A stretch of 51,774 nt of DNA. Source: Candidatus Krumholzibacteriia bacterium (GTDB lineage: Bacteria > Krumholzibacteriota > Krumholzibacteriia > LZORAL124-64-63). This document shows, piece by piece, positions 50,381 through 51,774 of the stretch (position 1 is the stretch's first letter; the number at the start of each line of letters is the position of its first letter). Below the pieces are notes generated by a model. It saw only the letters and a program-made list of their open reading frames with translations. It did not search any database and was not told the origin of the DNA. The stretch spans positions 1 to 51,774 of the forward strand of contig JAGLCY010000066.1 of assembly GCA_023270185.1 (NCBI GenBank), in the 5' to 3' direction. The position numbers and the translations under genes were made by a program.

Positions 50381-51774
50381 TTGACAGAAATCAGGAACAT
50401 GGCGCAATACACCCCCGACGGTATCGAACAGAAGTGGTATGCCGCCTGGGAAAAGGCCGGCCTTTTTGCTCCCGAAAGTTCAAACGGGAAGGATCCCTTC
50501 GTCATTACCCTGCCGCCCCCGAATGTGACGGGGATCCTGCATATGGGGCATTGCCTGGGCAATAGTATCCAGGACACCCTGATCAGATGGGCCAGGATGC
50601 ATGGCCGTCCCACGTTGTGGGTTCCCGGCACGGATCACGCCAGCATCGCCACCGAGCAGGTGGTCAGTCGTCAGATGGCCGCCGAAGGGATAGATAAACG
50701 TGAAGTCGGTCGCGACGTGTTTCTGGAACGGGCCTGGGCCTGGAAGGAACAAACCCACGGTCGGATCACTCAGCAGATCCGCCGCCTGGGTTGCTCTCTG
50801 GATTGGAGCCGCGAAGCCTTCACCATGGACGAGCAGCGCAACAAGGCGGTGACCGAGGCCTTTGTCCGGCTCAAGGAAAAAGGGCTGATTTATCGTGATG
50901 TCTATCTGGTCAACTGGTGTCCGCACGACCTGACCGCCATCAGTGACGACGAAGTCGAATACAAGGAGATCGAGGGTAGTCTCTGGCACCTTAAATATCC
51001 CCTGGCTGATGGCTCAGGTCACGTGACCGTGGCCACCACCCGGCCCGAAACCATGTTCGGCGATACCGCCGTGGCCGTCCATCCGAACGACCCTGACCGC
51101 AAGCATCTGATCGGAATGACCGTCAAGCTGCCCCTGACGGACCGGGAGATTCCCATCATCGGTGACCATCATGCCGATCCTGAAAAGGGCACGGGGTTCG
51201 TGAAGATCACACCGGCACACGACCCCAACGACTTCGAGGTGGGCCGCCGCCACGATCTGGAACAGGTCATCTGCATGACTCCGGCGGGGATCATGAACGA
51301 ACAGGCAGGGTCTTTCGAAGGCCTGGGTCGGCAGGAATGCCGTGAGGCCGTGGTCGAGGCCCTGGAGGCCGGCGGTCTGTTGGACAAGGTCGAGAAACAT
51401 GTGCACCAGGTCGGGCATCACGATCGGTGTGGTCACATCATCGAACCCTATCTGTCCCGACAGTGGTTCCTGAAGATGGACGAACTGGCCGCCCCCGCGG
51501 TTCGTGCCGTTGCCCAGGGGGATATCAAACTCTTTCCGGAACGCTGGGTGGGGGTGTACGACAACTGGATGAACAACATCCGGGACTGGTGCATCAGCCG
51601 GCAGCTCTGGTGGGGACACAGGATCCCGGTCTGGTATTGCGCGGATTGTGACGAGGAGATCGCCGCGCGTACGGAGCCGGACAAGTGCACTGCCTGTGGC
51701 GGGAGTCGGTTGGTCCAGGAGGAGGATGTGCTGGACACCTGGTTCAGCAGCTGGCTGTGGACCTTCTCGCCGCT
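50381..51774 (+). CDS. valS: Valyl-tRNA synthetase (5' part, cut by window end)
   Basis: Class I aminoacyl-tRNA synthetase that charges tRNA-Val. The first 464 residues are present and in frame to the edge. The HIGH-type motif is HMGH at residues 54-57 within PPPNVTGILHMGHCLGN. The editing domain contains TTRPETMFGDTAVAV and PAHDPNDFEVG, and RQLWWGHRIPVWYC plus the DVLDTWFSSWLW block lie near the end. The KMSKS loop is beyond the window. TTG 50381 follows AGGAG by 5 nt; in-frame ATG 50399 is the alternative. Confidence 0.96.
   Translation, partial: MTEIRNMAQYTPDGIEQKWYAAWEKAGLFAPESSNGKDPFVITLPPPNVTGILHMGHCLGNSIQDTLIRWARMHGRPTLWVPGTDHASIATEQVVSRQMAAEGIDKREVGRDVFLERAWAWKEQTHGRITQQIRRLGCSLDWSREAFTMDEQRNKAVTEAFVRLKEKGLIYRDVYLVNWCPHDLTAISDDEVEYKEIEGSLWHLKYPLADGSGHVTVATTRPETMFGDTAVAVHPNDPDRKHLIGMTVKLPLTDREIPIIGDHHADPEKGTGFVKITPAHDPNDFEVGRRHDLEQVICMTPAGIMNEQAGSFEGLGRQECREAVVEALEAGGLLDKVEKHVHQVGHHDRCGHIIEPYLSRQWFLKMDELAAPAVRAVAQGDIKLFPERWVGVYDNWMNNIRDWCISRQLWWGHRIPVWYCADCDEEIAARTEPDKCTACGGSRLVQEEDVLDTWFSSWLWTFSP

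Noticed and set aside
1-51774. tRNA, rRNA, CRISPR or insertion sequences
   Set aside because: No T-arm/anticodon pattern, direct-repeat array, transposase frame or terminal inverted repeats were found by eye on either strand.

Overview
The window reads as chromosomal core DNA of a GC-rich, diderm (LPS-bearing) bacterium. It carries a full Kdo-making gene set, a late lipid A acyltransferase, four LPS-export genes (lptB, lptC, lptF, lptG) and a SprA homologue. SprA is the outer-membrane translocon of type 9 secretion. SprA together with an MglA-like GTPase, HprK and a mannose-family PTS suggests a phylum in or near the FCB group (for example Krumholzibacteriota, Latescibacterota, Gemmatimonadota or Eisenbacteria-like lineages). 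This placement is inference from gene content; no rRNA or tRNA is visible. I see no insertion sequence, prophage, CRISPR array or broken gene.

Layout. 1-2461: an orphan gene, trxB on the minus strand and the L21/L27 pair. 2533-7510: kdsB, pyrG, kdsA, kdsC and kdsD, tightly packed and partly overlapping. Behind a sigma-54-type promoter at 7582, 7627-20968 holds lpxL-like, lptC, lptB, rpoN, hpf, hprK, PTS IIA/IIB/IIC/IID, HPr, enzyme I, a sugar-phosphate isomerase, a sugar nucleotidyltransferase and metK, ending in a strong terminator. 21081-24401 (minus): a PKD lipoprotein and lptG-lptF. Divergent from these, 24670-32966 holds sprA, an overlapping glutaminyl-cyclase-like gene and a zinc-ribbon protein. 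33048-36793: an orphan, an MglA-like GTPase with its own sigma-54-type promoter, a TPR protein that looks leaderless, uppP and a CheY-like receiver. 37004-44719: a DUF4139-like exported protein, a large membrane/TPR protein, a sigma-70-family factor with a histone-H1-like tail, a YigZ protein, a small beta-barrel protein behind another sigma-54-type promoter, and an FG-GAP protein. 44726-51774: dsbD divergent from a TlpA-like lipoprotein, a 22-codon membrane-peptide ORF, a PDZ/membrane/GAF/PP2C phosphatase and the 5' part of valS.

How the genes fit together. Most of the window serves the cell envelope: Kdo synthesis with its CTP supply, lipid A acylation, the LPS export ABC transporter, undecaprenyl phosphate recycling, periplasmic disulfide chemistry and a giant outer-membrane translocon. 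Sigma-54 is encoded in the envelope/PTS operon and close matches to its promoter lie upstream of that operon and of two other genes. The cyclase beside sprA fits two downstream exported proteins whose predicted mature ends start with Gln. The most interesting composite is therefore a SprA-glutaminyl cyclase-LPS export neighbourhood with part of its surroundings under sigma-54 control.
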